Assembly: GCA_024682555.1 (NCBI GenBank)
Contig: JAIKZD010000022.1
Location: 1 to 64,000, forward strand
Reading direction: 5' to 3'
From: Lachnospiraceae bacterium
GTDB taxonomy: Bacteria > Bacillota > Clostridia > Lachnospirales > Lachnospiraceae
Length of the DNA stretch: 64,000 bases
A model generated the notes under the pieces. It saw only the letters and a program-made list of their open reading frames with translations, was not told the origin of the DNA and did no database searches. The first letter of the stretch is position 1. Each line of letters starts with the position of its first letter. The position numbers were made by a program, and so were the translations under genes. Positions 16,700 to 25,448 of this stretch are shown one piece after another.

Positions 16700-18091
16700 A
16701 TGACTTCAAATATGCGTAAACTGTTAAGATCGGATCATCTTCCGTACATACTGGCTTTTTTATGTTCTCTTGTCTATATCTCCCTTACATTTAACGATAA
16801 TGTATGGCTTGACGAGGCTTTTACCGCCACCCTGATAAAAACGGATTACAGAGGGGTTCTTGACAGGTCCATGAACGACACCCTGCCTCCGCTTTACAAC
16901 CTTCTGTTAAAGCTTTCCACCGATATCTTCGGTTACAGGGTGCCCGTAATGAAGCTGACCTCCGCCTTTTTCATGATGCTTGCCATGTTTTTATCGGTAA
17001 GACCCCTGCAAAAAAGATTCGGGAACCTGACAGCCTGCATCTTCACCCTTAGCCTGACCTTCATGCCCTCCATGATGTTTTTCGGGGTAGAGATAAGGAT
17101 GTACTCCCTCGGTTTCTTCTTTGCCACCCTGTGCGGGATCTATGCCTGGGAGCTGATCTGTGATCCCTGCATAAAAAACGGTATCCTCTTTGTGCTGTTT
17201 TCGGTCCTTGCGGGCTACTCTCACCATTTTGCCTTCGTGACCGCCGGCTTTGTATATCTGTGGCTTTTACTGTATTACATCTTCTTTGACAGGAAAAAGA
17301 TCAAATGTTGGGTATATATACTCCTGGCAACTGCCCTTCTTTATTTTCCCTGTCTCCTGGTGACTCTCGGACAGCTTAAAAGTGTGAGCGGCTACTTCTC
17401 CATGCCGGAGGTAACGATACCCGTTTTCATCAAATACATGAGATACCCCTACACGACCGGATTCACGCCACTAAGCATCATCCTGTCTCTTTACGTACTG
17501 TTCCTTTTCGTAAAACTTCTGATCAAAAAAGAAAAGACTTTGCAGGACCTGTTTTCCCTGTCCTGTTTTCTTACCTATTACGGGGTTCTGGTCTTCGGGA
17601 CCATAGTATCAAAGATCATGACTGCAAATATATTCGTGGACAGATATCTCTTCTTTTCAATGGGACTTTTATGGCTTTTCGTGTCGATACAGTCTGCTTC
17701 CCTTCCCAAAAAATACGGATATATATTTCTCGTAACGGAAGTATTTATCGGTTGTATCGGATATTGTAATGCATATAATTCCGAATACAGAGGTGACCCC
17801 CATCGTCTTATCTCCTATCTGAAGGAAAATGTTAACGAAGGGGATATCCTGTATACCATCGAGGATGCGGAAGGCCTTGCCCTCTGCCTTCCGTTCTATG
17901 ATGACCGTCTCAGAAATATTGAAGACATCGGGGATGTGGAAAGGGAAAAGGCAGACCACACGGTATGGGTTGCCATCCTCGACGGATATGACCCGGACAG
18001 TGCAGAGAAAGAACTTGATGATAACACCCTCATACCAAAGGGGGACTTCAGCTTTGACAGATATGACCTTAAGCTGTATGTTATGGAATGA
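16700..18091 (+). CDS. GT39/ArnT-like membrane glycosyltransferase
   Basis: Predicted 463-residue polytopic membrane protein. The first loop holds WLDEAF (36-41), with the acidic pair Asp38-Glu39 typical of GT-C enzymes (PMT/ArnT/GT39) that use polyprenyl-phosphate sugars; NDTLPPLYN (about 59-67) is a second loop motif of this group. Around eleven hydrophobic helices precede a soluble C-terminal part of about 90 residues. It probably moves a sugar from an undecaprenyl-phosphate donor to a surface acceptor. The start lacks a clear ribosome site; Met5 is an alternative. It is 21 bp upstream of the CvfB-like gene, so they may share a transcript. Confidence 0.75.
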   Translation: MTSNMRKLLRSDHLPYILAFLCSLVYISLTFNDNVWLDEAFTATLIKTDYRGVLDRSMNDTLPPLYNLLLKLSTDIFGYRVPVMKLTSAFFMMLAMFLSVRPLQKRFGNLTACIFTLSLTFMPSMMFFGVEIRMYSLGFFFATLCGIYAWELICDPCIKNGILFVLFSVLAGYSHHFAFVTAGFVYLWLLLYYIFFDRKKIKCWVYILLATALLYFPCLLVTLGQLKSVSGYFSMPEVTIPVFIKYMRYPYTTGFTPLSIILSLYVLFLFVKLLIKKEKTLQDLFSLSCFLTYYGVLVFGTIVSKIMTANIFVDRYLFFSMGLLWLFVSIQSASLPKKYGYIFLVTEVFIGCIGYCNAYNSEYRGDPHRLISYLKENVNEGDILYTIEDAEGLALCLPFYDDRLRNIEDIGDVEREKADHTVWVAILDGYDPDSAEKELDDNTLIPKGDFSFDRYDLKLYVME

Positions 18092-18112
18092 TAAAAACAA
18101 AGGAAAAAGAAA

Positions 18113-18985
18113 ATGATCAGGCTTGGCGAAACACAGACCCTAAAAGTAAACAGAAAAACCGAACACGGGATATATCTGACAGACACAGAGTCCGATGCAG
18201 GCAGTTCAGGAAATACCGAAACCGCAGAGGTGCTCCTTCCGTCAAAGGAGGTTCCCAAAGGCACGGCTTTGGGGGATCTTCTCGATGTATTTATTTACAG
18301 GGATTCTTCGGACAGACTGACCGCAACACTGAAAACCCCTAAAATATCCCTTAACGAAACGGCTCTTCTCACCGTAAAGGAGGTGGCAAACATCGGTGCC
18401 TTTGTGGACTGGGGGCTTGAAAAGGACCTGCTGCTTCCCTATGCGGAGATGACTAAAAAACCCGAACCCGGAGAGGAGATCCTTACGGCTCTTTATATAG
18501 ACAAAAGCAACAGGCTCTGCCTGACGATGAAGGTATATCCTTACCTTTCTCTGTCATCACCCTATAAAAAGGATGACAGTGTAAACGGAAGAATATATGA
18601 AAAAAGTGACAATTTCGGAGTTTTTGTTGCCGTTGATGATAAATACTCAGCCCTTATCCCTTTAAAGGAGATCTATTCGGATATGGCCGTCAATACGGTG
18701 ATAAATGCAAGAGTTACCAGGGTCCGTGAAGACGGAAAGCTTGACCTGAGTCTAAGGAAAAAGGCCTATAAGCAGATGGATGAAGATGCCAAAAAGGTCC
18801 TTGAGATAATTGAAAGCTATGACGGTGTTCTCCCTTTTAACGACAGGGCAGATGCCGCCGTCATAAAGAGAGAGACCGGAATGAGCAAAAACGAGTTCAA
18901 ACGGGCTGTCGGAAAGCTGTACAGGGAAAGAAAGATAGTCATAACGGATAAGGCCATAAGGCTTAACGATCCCACGGTACAGTGA
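18113..18985 (+). CDS. CvfB-like S1 RNA-binding protein
   Basis: Predicted 290-residue cytoplasmic protein with repeated S1 RNA-binding folds and a C-terminal winged helix. The first S1 region is interrupted by a low-complexity stretch (DAGSSGNTETAE), the second carries IGAFVDWGLEKDLLLP, the third NFGVFVAVDDKYSALIP, and MSKNEFKRAVGKLYRERKI is the conserved C-terminal helix. In staphylococci and pneumococci CvfB binds RNA and affects virulence-gene expression; here a general post-transcriptional role is inferred. Confidence 0.88.
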   Translation: MIRLGETQTLKVNRKTEHGIYLTDTESDAGSSGNTETAEVLLPSKEVPKGTALGDLLDVFIYRDSSDRLTATLKTPKISLNETALLTVKEVANIGAFVDWGLEKDLLLPYAEMTKKPEPGEEILTALYIDKSNRLCLTMKVYPYLSLSSPYKKDDSVNGRIYEKSDNFGVFVAVDDKYSALIPLKEIYSDMAVNTVINARVTRVREDGKLDLSLRKKAYKQMDEDAKKVLEIIESYDGVLPFNDRADAAVIKRETGMSKNEFKRAVGKLYRERKIVITDKAIRLNDPTVQ

Positions 18986-19066
18986 TCCTTTCGGATGCGG
19001 TGATCTTTAAGGCCCGGCATAACAGATATCCGGTTATCGTAATACCCGGAAACAGAGGTTATATTC

Positions 19067-20128
19067 ATGAATACAAGTAACAAAACGGTAAATCAGACAA
19101 ATATCCTGTATCTCAGTATGATCATCACCTATCTTGCAGCGACTCTGCTGGTGGCACTTTTAACCGCTGCAGGTACAGGTATCGGGGCATTTGCCTCCAT
19201 CCTCCTTGGCGAGGTGGTGATCCTTATACCCGTTCTGATATTTCTGATCCTTACAAAGGCAGACTTAAAGAGCATGATCCCTTTGAGAAGGCCGAGGGTA
19301 TCTACAATACTGCTGAGTATCCTGTTTGCCTTTCTGATAATGCCCGCAGCACAGTGGCTTAACATCATATCCCAGCTGTTTTCCGAAAATGTTGCGATCG
19401 ATGCCGTTATGAGCATCATGGATGAGCTTCCGTTCTTACCCACCTTTATGGCTGTGGCGGTCATAGGTCCTTTATGCGAGGAACTCACTTTCAGGGGAGT
19501 TATCTTTTCCGGTCTCAAACGATCCGGAAGGATATTTGCATCCATCATCTTATCAGCCGTTTTCTTCGGTCTGATGCATATGAATCTTAACCAGCTCTTC
19601 TATGCGTTTTATCTGGGCATCTGTTTTGCTCTGCTTACGGAGGCCACGGGAAGTATCCTTCCTTCGTTTCTGTGCCATTTCCTCATAAACGGCTACAATA
19701 CGGCAATGCCCTATATAGCATCAAAACTGTTAGACGGTCTCTTTGAAGGAGGATCGGATATCTTTGATGAAGTTGCCCGGGAAGGCATTTCAAACAGCCA
19801 GATCCTCATTGCCTCCTTTACCTATCTGATTCCGGCAGTGATCGGTCTCTTCCTTGCGGCTCTGGTCTTTTTTAAGATATGTAATATCGAAGGATCCTCC
19901 GAACACATATATCATATCTTAAAGCTCAAAAGAAGAGAGACCGAAAGGATCATGGATAAAAAAGATGAGCCCGAAAGAACCGAAGCCGGAAATACGGCCG
20001 AAACACCGGAAATATGGTACTCACCGGAGAGCAGGCAGAAGGTTCTGACAATTCCCGGATACGTTGCCATAGGTTTCTGCCTGCTGATAATCTTCTTTTT
20101 GAAAGCAGTTCTTGATCTTATAAGATAA
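19067..20128 (+). CDS. CPBP family intramembrane metalloprotease
   Basis: Predicted 353-residue membrane protein with the CPBP/Abi motifs: EELTFRG with Glu138, Glu139 and Arg143, FFGLMH with His171, and CHFLIN with His204 and Asn208. Eight or so hydrophobic segments are visible. Members include eukaryotic CAAX proteases and bacterial proteins linked to bacteriocin self-immunity or protein processing. A charged tail of about 50 residues before a last helix is unusual in length. A strong terminator follows. Substrate unknown. Confidence 0.87.
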   Translation: MNTSNKTVNQTNILYLSMIITYLAATLLVALLTAAGTGIGAFASILLGEVVILIPVLIFLILTKADLKSMIPLRRPRVSTILLSILFAFLIMPAAQWLNIISQLFSENVAIDAVMSIMDELPFLPTFMAVAVIGPLCEELTFRGVIFSGLKRSGRIFASIILSAVFFGLMHMNLNQLFYAFYLGICFALLTEATGSILPSFLCHFLINGYNTAMPYIASKLLDGLFEGGSDIFDEVAREGISNSQILIASFTYLIPAVIGLFLAALVFFKICNIEGSSEHIYHILKLKRRETERIMDKKDEPERTEAGNTAETPEIWYSPESRQKVLTIPGYVAIGFCLLIIFFLKAVLDLIR

Positions 20129-20174
20129 GGGTCGGATCGGACCTTATGGAAAACCTGTGCCTTAAGGCGCACCC

Positions 20175-20216
20175 AAAAAGAAAACCGGCTGCCTGACCGC
20201 AGCCGGTTTTCTTTTT
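20175..20216 (+). terminator. Rho-independent terminator after CPBP gene
   Basis: An 18-bp perfect inverted repeat (AAAAAGAAAACCGGCTGC and its complement) with a CTGACC loop has a GC core CCGGCTGC and a T-rich 3' side, TTTTCTTTTTG. It can act in both directions, also ending leftward transcription from the YjfB-like gene. Confidence 0.9.
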
Positions 20217-20306
20217 GTTTTCCCGGGCATATCCTCATGCCTTCGCCGATGCCCGCAAATGACCGTCCTCTTCTGCCTCTGTTTCACCGGATAAGTGTTT
20301 TATGAG

Positions 20307-20483
20307 TCAGACGCTGACATCAATGTTGGCACCGAGCTCGGGATTTACAGATTGTTCCATCATCTTAACCATATCATCACCGGTTTCTCCATAGGTCTCA
20401 AGCGCCTTGGAAAGCATGGCGGTGCTGAACTGATTCATCACGTTCATCTGTGACATGGCCATAGACAGTGCAGGAATATCCAT
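20307..20483 (-). CDS. YjfB family small protein
   Basis: A 58-residue protein beginning MDIPALSMAMSQMNV and ending ELGANIDVSV. The Met/Ser/Gln-rich first half (SQMNVMNQFSTAMLSKALE) and the -NPELGANIDVSV tail match the YjfB-like (DUF6277-like small, 'putative motility protein') family. AAAGGGG lies eight bases upstream of the ATG. In Bacillus the homologue is linked to motility gene expression, but no flagellar genes are in this window. Identification rests on the overall pattern of a short sequence. Confidence 0.72.
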   Translation of the reverse strand: MDIPALSMAMSQMNVMNQFSTAMLSKALETYGETGDDMVKMMEQSVNPELGANIDVSV

Positions 20484-20640
20484 ATTATCAGCCCCTTTCG
20501 CTGCCGATTCGGATCAGAACGATCCGCTGCATAGACATGAAAATATCTATATCATATATTATATCGGATAAAACAGGAAAAAATACAGTTTTTATCCCTC
20601 AATATATCAAATTCTTAAATCCATATCACCTGAAAGCACA

Positions 20641-22131
20641 TCAGGTCGTATGCCTTTCAGCCTTTCCGAGAAGAAGGATCGAAGCTGTAAGCAGGACCAC
20701 GCTTGCCAGAATACCCGCCCAAAGGATCCCGGACAGACCGATGATGAAATACCCGACGGCACACATGACCGCCACCAGCGTTGCATAAGGGATCTGGGTC
20801 TCCACATGTCTGATATGCTCGCACTGTGCACCGGTAGAAGCAAGTATCGTTGTATCGGAGATCGGTGAGCAGTGATCCCCGTAAACGGCACCCGCAAGGG
20901 TTGCACCAAGTGTCGGGACAAGCAGACCGCCCCCTGTACCCGCACAGATCATGGTAACTATGGGTATCAGCATTCCGAAGGTTCCCCAGGATGTTCCCAT
21001 TGAAAATGACATCAGTGCGGCTATCACAAACACAAGGAAGGGAAGCATCCATAAGGGCAACGTAGTCTGAGCCACAAATCCCGAGATAAACTCACCCGTT
21101 CCTATCATTTCACGGCAGACCCCGCCAAGAGACCATGACAGAATAAGAATTATCATGGGGGGAACTATGCTTCCTATCCCGCTCACAATGGCCTCCACAA
21201 ACTGCTTCGGACTTAAGATCTTTCTGGGAATATACATGACAAAGGCAGTAACCAGACCTGCAAAGGCCCCAAGTGAGAGCCCTGCCACGGGATTCTCGCC
21301 TATGGCCTCCGAAAAAGGTACGCCCTCAAAGAATCCTCCCACATATGCCATTCCGAGAATGGCAAAGATAACAAGCATTACTATCGGAAGCACAAGATCA
21401 ATGACCCTGCCTCCCTTTTCCGGGATCTTTTCATCGGGATCCCCTTTATCATCCCGTACATCTGCCTTTGCCGCATCTTCCTCGGCCTTCTTCATCTTAC
21501 CGAAATCCTTGCCGGTCAGGGTGATGAACAATACCATGAACAATGTGAGCAGGGCATACAGATTATAGGGGATAGTGGATAAAAACACGTTGAACCCGTC
21601 GGTCTTACTGACCTCGGAGGCTACCGCCACTGCCCAGGAAGATACCGGAGCTATGATACAGACCGGAGCTGCCGTAGCATCGATTATATAGGCAAGCTTC
21701 TCTCTTGAGATCTTCTGTCTGTCATATACCGGTCTCATGACCGTTCCTATCGTAAGGCAGTTGAAACCGTCATCTATGAAGATAAGTATCCCCAAAAGCA
21801 TGGTGGCAAGTCTTGTGGCCCGTCCGCTCTTAAGTCTCTTTCCGGCAAGGCGCCCATAGCTTTCCATTCCGCCCGATCTTCCCACAAGGGTGATCACTGC
21901 CCAAAGAAGTGCCAGAAATATGATCATGTAGGAGTTGTCCGCTATCTTTTCTGCCATCATGTCAAACATGTGGGCAAAGATCGCGACGAAAGACTCATGA
22001 GCAAAGACAACATAAATGATCATCCCCGACAGTACGCCTATAAAGAGAGAGGAGTAAACCTCTTTCGTGATCAGCGCCAGGGCGATGGCTATGAGCGGAG
22101 GTAGTATGGAATAAAAGCCTGTTTCTATCAT
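20641..22131 (-). CDS. NhaC-family Na+/H+ antiporter
   Basis: Predicted 496-residue membrane transporter with about eleven helices, of the NhaC/ArsB-like ion antiporter group. Conserved features are IFIDDGFNCLTIGTVMRP (about 111-128), YIIDATAAPVCIIAPVSSWA (147-166) and GAVYGDHCSPISDTTILAS near residue 435. A charged cytoplasmic loop (about 215-240) is typical. It should exchange external H+ for Na+, or carry amino-acid-like compounds as some members do. It lies 18 bp after the SDR gene and shares the promoter at 23009-23038. Confidence 0.9.
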   Translation of the reverse strand: MIETGFYSILPPLIAIALALITKEVYSSLFIGVLSGMIIYVVFAHESFVAIFAHMFDMMAEKIADNSYMIIFLALLWAVITLVGRSGGMESYGRLAGKRLKSGRATRLATMLLGILIFIDDGFNCLTIGTVMRPVYDRQKISREKLAYIIDATAAPVCIIAPVSSWAVAVASEVSKTDGFNVFLSTIPYNLYALLTLFMVLFITLTGKDFGKMKKAEEDAAKADVRDDKGDPDEKIPEKGGRVIDLVLPIVMLVIFAILGMAYVGGFFEGVPFSEAIGENPVAGLSLGAFAGLVTAFVMYIPRKILSPKQFVEAIVSGIGSIVPPMIILILSWSLGGVCREMIGTGEFISGFVAQTTLPLWMLPFLVFVIAALMSFSMGTSWGTFGMLIPIVTMICAGTGGGLLVPTLGATLAGAVYGDHCSPISDTTILASTGAQCEHIRHVETQIPYATLVAVMCAVGYFIIGLSGILWAGILASVVLLTASILLLGKAERHTT

Positions 22132-22149
22132 AATATTTGATCTTTCTCT

Positions 22150-22926
22150 TTAAATGCAGGTGTAACCTCCGTCAACCGGAAGTGCGATCCCGGTAACATA
22201 GGAAGAATTCGGAGAAGCAAGGAATACCACTGCGGTATCGAGCTCTCCCTCATTTCCGTAACGTTCAAGAGGGATCGAGGACTTTGCGGCCTGCTGGAAG
22301 AAATCACTGTTTAAGGTTTCCGTTGTAAGCGGTGTATAGAAATAACCCGGACAGATGGAATTAACGGTGATCCCGTATGCACCCCACTCTGCCGCAAGTG
22401 CCCTTGTAAGGTTTACGACTCCGCCCTTTGCCGCATGATAAGGAGCCGATCCTGCTATCTTGTTGCCCACAAGGCCGTACATTGATGCGATGTTTATTAT
22501 ACGTCCGTACTTGGCGGGGATCATAGCCTGATTGGCAACGGCACGTGCAAACTTGAAGGTACCGAAAAGGTCTACGTCAAACTCCTTCTGGAACTGCTCG
22601 TCGGTAATGTTCTCGGCATGCTCAACGGCACCTGTTCCTGCGTTGTTTACAAGTATATCCACTCTGCCGAAGCGCTCCATTACCTGTTTAACGGTATCTT
22701 CTATCTCTTCGGTATTTGTAATGTCACACTTGATAGGCATGGTCTCAACACCGTGATCGTGAGCTATCTGTTCGCATACCTTATCAAGCATATCCTTTCT
22801 GCGGGCAATGGCAACGATCTTACAGCCCTGATTAGCCAGAGCATTGGCCATCTGTACACCAAGTCCCGAAGAACATCCCGTTATGATTGCCACGTTTCCC
22901 GTGATCTCAAAAATTCTCTTAAACAT
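22150..22926 (-). CDS. SDR family oxidoreductase (gluconate 5-dehydrogenase-like)
   Basis: Predicted 258-residue NAD(P)-dependent dehydrogenase. Cofactor motif TGCSSGLG near the N-terminus, NNAG around residue 94, catalytic Ser in NIASMYG and the YHAAK pair (Tyr and Lys) are present; the C-terminus GIALPVDGGYTCI is standard for classical SDRs. The frame is open to a TTG at 22941, but ATG 22926 gives the normal N-terminus. Substrate may be a keto-sugar acid or other ketone; the neighbouring antiporter does not settle it. Confidence 0.88.
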   Translation of the reverse strand: MFKRIFEITGNVAIITGCSSGLGVQMANALANQGCKIVAIARRKDMLDKVCEQIAHDHGVETMPIKCDITNTEEIEDTVKQVMERFGRVDILVNNAGTGAVEHAENITDEQFQKEFDVDLFGTFKFARAVANQAMIPAKYGRIINIASMYGLVGNKIAGSAPYHAAKGGVVNLTRALAAEWGAYGITVNSICPGYFYTPLTTETLNSDFFQQAAKSSIPLERYGNEGELDTAVVFLASPNSSYVTGIALPVDGGYTCI

Positions 22927-23008
22927 ACCCGATAACACCAACCTTTCTGATCCGGCACCTAAACCGGAAAGCTTTATTCAGGCTTCGCCTGCTGTTTTGT
23001 GTATAGTG

Positions 23009-23038
23009 ATAATACCTATTATTTACCGTACTTGTCAA
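23009..23038 (-). promoter_or_regulatory. Promoter of SDR-NhaC transcript
   Basis: On the minus strand a perfect TTGACA (23033-23038) is followed after 18 bp by TATTAT (23009-23014). It overlaps the last codon of the GNAT-like gene, so SDR and antiporter can be expressed apart from the radical SAM cluster. Confidence 0.65.
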
Positions 23039-23040
23039 GC

Positions 23041-24111
23041 TCACAGCAGAGCACATTCCACTTCAAGCTTCTCATGATCGAAATCAATATCCGGGACATT
23101 TCTGAAGTCGGACATCTTCACCTGACACAGTGTTGTATCAAAGGTGATGGCTCTGATACCGTCAAGAACGGCCTTTTTTTTATTATGTTCACTGCTTCCG
23201 AGTACAAACATGTCATATTTTCTGGTCATTTCTTTCCTGATATGATGCAGAAAGCACCTGTAAAGATCTCCGTTGTCATCCTCGGCAAGGAAAAAAGACA
23301 GAAAAGCAAACTTTGCCCGGCTTTTGGCCTTTGGGATACGGATATAGCCAAGACACGAAAGAAGGAAGTTAAACATTCGAAGAAGGGCTATCTTTTTTGA
23401 ATAACTCTCCACAATATACTGCTTGCAGTCCGACCTGTCCCAGAGAGCACCGGCGGCCTTTATCCTCTTTCCTTCCGAAAGGATGTAGAAATCCGTTATA
23501 TCAGGCAGGTTTTCCTCATCAAATGAATCAAACACCGGGAAAAAATTCTTACTGCTTCCCTTTTCTTTCAAAAAACCGAGTATTTCTTTTGCATCCTTCT
23601 CCTCTGCCCTTCTAAAGGAAAGACCCGGACAGGGATTTTTTATGCGCACCGCAGGACTTATTATATAGGTGCGGTATCCGTCGATCTGTACGGAAAAGGG
23701 CAGCTTCTTTCTTCTTTTTGTGAGCATTTTAATAACATCTGTATTTTCTTTGACCACGGAACAGTAAAAAACCTCGGAATCGGCAGGATCATACATTTTG
23801 TCGAAGGCCTCGATCCAGTTGATCAGCCCTTCATAGTCATGAGCCCGTTTCATATTTGTCACATAACTGACAGTGTGTACTTCGGAGTTTATGTACATTT
23901 TCCGGGGTATACAGGCTATGGTCCCCACCACTTCCTCATCTTTTTTAAAAACTCCTATAACGGATCTGCCGCTTTCCTTCATAAGAGAACCGTACGGATC
24001 GGGACGTCTGGTATAGAGGAGCTTAATATCCCCCTTGACCGCATCGCTTTCCATGATCCTGAGTATGCCTTCCCCGTCCTTTTCAGATGCAAACATGAAC
24101 CCTGCGCTCAT
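23041..24111 (-). CDS. GNAT-like acyltransferase, two-domain
   Basis: Predicted 356-residue cytoplasmic protein. Two GNAT-like halves can be seen: an N-terminal half with KKDEEVVGTIACIPRKMYI and VSYVTNMKRAHDYEGL, and a C-terminal half beginning FRRAEEKDAKEILGFLK. The usual acetyl-CoA motif Q/RxxGxG/A is not obvious, so the acyl donor is uncertain. It overlaps the last radical SAM gene by 4 bp (ATGA), strong evidence for joint translation, and probably acylates or otherwise modifies the product of that cluster. Confidence 0.6.
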   Translation of the reverse strand: MSAGFMFASEKDGEGILRIMESDAVKGDIKLLYTRRPDPYGSLMKESGRSVIGVFKKDEEVVGTIACIPRKMYINSEVHTVSYVTNMKRAHDYEGLINWIEAFDKMYDPADSEVFYCSVVKENTDVIKMLTKRRKKLPFSVQIDGYRTYIISPAVRIKNPCPGLSFRRAEEKDAKEILGFLKEKGSSKNFFPVFDSFDEENLPDITDFYILSEGKRIKAAGALWDRSDCKQYIVESYSKKIALLRMFNFLLSCLGYIRIPKAKSRAKFAFLSFFLAEDDNGDLYRCFLHHIRKEMTRKYDMFVLGSSEHNKKKAVLDGIRAITFDTTLCQVKMSDFRNVPDIDFDHEKLEVECALL

Positions 24112-25448
24112 TTTTTCACTTCCTCCAGGTTTTCTCCCACGGGAATACCGATCCGTTTATCCACCTCAAAATGAAAAAGGATATTTATATACCAGTATGC
24201 AAAATTGATATAGAGCTTTTTTGTACGTTTAAAGCAGGTGATACCCCTTGAAAGAATGGAACCGAAGCGGAAAAACTCTTTTTTATACTTTCTGCAGAGG
24301 GCACGCAGTTCCTCTGCGGATACGGATTTCGGGACAAATGAGATAGTCCCGAAGGTGTAACCCTCTTCAAGCCACCATTTGTCGCAGATGAGCCGTCCCT
24401 CATCCTGAAAGGTCCTGTAGGTCGGTGTCCCGGGAAAAGTCAGCAGATGATTGAAGGCTATGACAAAGAACTGATGCTTCCTTGTAAACTCAAGCGTCCG
24501 TTGGAAGCTTTCCTCGGTATCCTCGTCAAAACCAAACACAAAGGAAGCATAGATGCTGATCCCGACCCTGTGTATAAGCTCTATGAGCTCGTCTCTCTCT
24601 CCAAGCCTTGCGGTCCATTCCTTGTTCATCTGCTTCAGATTCCCGCTGTTAATGGATTCAAAGCCTATGAGCACCATCTCGCAGCCGCTTTCCTTCATCA
24701 GGCGCAGCATTTCCTCGTCTTTTGCGATATCTAAGGTGATCTGTGTGGTCCAGGTCACTTTAAGCTTCTTAATCTCATTAAACAGCTCTCTTGCAAAGCT
24801 CTTATTTGAAAATATGCTGTCATCCACAAGAAAAAACAGCTTATGTTTACAGGATCTCATCTCATCGATGATATCCTGTACTTCCCTGTGTATGTATCCG
24901 GAATCATAGTATTTTGCGATGGAGCAGAATTCACAGTTATGAAAACAGCCCCTGCCTGTTTCCACCAGGGAGACCGGAAGGTACTTTTTCATTTTTTTCG
25001 CATAGATCGAACGGTCGGCCCTTTTGTAATCTATACAGGGTTTTCCGATGTATTCCTTTTTCAGCATGCCGGTTTTGATGTCTTCAAGCAGGAGCCTTAA
25101 GTTTTCACCGCAGTTATTGATCATTATGGCATCACAGTGTTCCTTCACCTCCCCGGGAACCAGCGTTGCATGATAACCGCCCATGATCACTTTTTTACCG
25201 CGCCTTCTGAACTGCTCGGATATATAATAAGCCCGCTTTGCAGTATAGGTCTCAACGGTTATCAGTACCGCATCCGTATCCGTTTCGTAATCAATGCCCT
25301 CGATCCTGTCATCAAAGAATTCCCTCTCACAGTCCTTCGGAAGCAGGGCACTAAGCACGGCGATGGTAAGGGGTTCCATCAGCCAGGATCTTAAATATCT
25401 CTCGTCAGGCTTTTTCCCGATGGCTGGCAGTATGAACGTTACCTTCAT
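24108..25448 (-). CDS. B12-binding-type radical SAM protein, copy 5
   Basis: Predicted 446-residue protein, fifth in the row. The N-terminal cobalamin-binding-like Rossmann domain (about 1-140) starts MKVTFILPAIG and has GGYHATLVPGE; the radical SAM domain has Cys168, Cys172 and Cys175 in GRGCFHNCEFC, then FFLVDDSIFSNKSFA. The C-terminal 60 residues are aromatic and basic (FAYWYINILFHFEVDKR), suggesting membrane contact. An earlier ATG at 25466 exists, but GAGGAGAG seven bases from the ATG at 25448 decides the start. It still overlaps copy 4 by 44 bp. Substrate unknown. Confidence 0.88.
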   Translation of the reverse strand: MKVTFILPAIGKKPDERYLRSWLMEPLTIAVLSALLPKDCEREFFDDRIEGIDYETDTDAVLITVETYTAKRAYYISEQFRRRGKKVIMGGYHATLVPGEVKEHCDAIMINNCGENLRLLLEDIKTGMLKKEYIGKPCIDYKRADRSIYAKKMKKYLPVSLVETGRGCFHNCEFCSIAKYYDSGYIHREVQDIIDEMRSCKHKLFFLVDDSIFSNKSFARELFNEIKKLKVTWTTQITLDIAKDEEMLRLMKESGCEMVLIGFESINSGNLKQMNKEWTARLGERDELIELIHRVGISIYASFVFGFDEDTEESFQRTLEFTRKHQFFVIAFNHLLTFPGTPTYRTFQDEGRLICDKWWLEEGYTFGTISFVPKSVSAEELRALCRKYKKEFFRFGSILSRGITCFKRTKKLYINFAYWYINILFHFEVDKRIGIPVGENLEEVKK

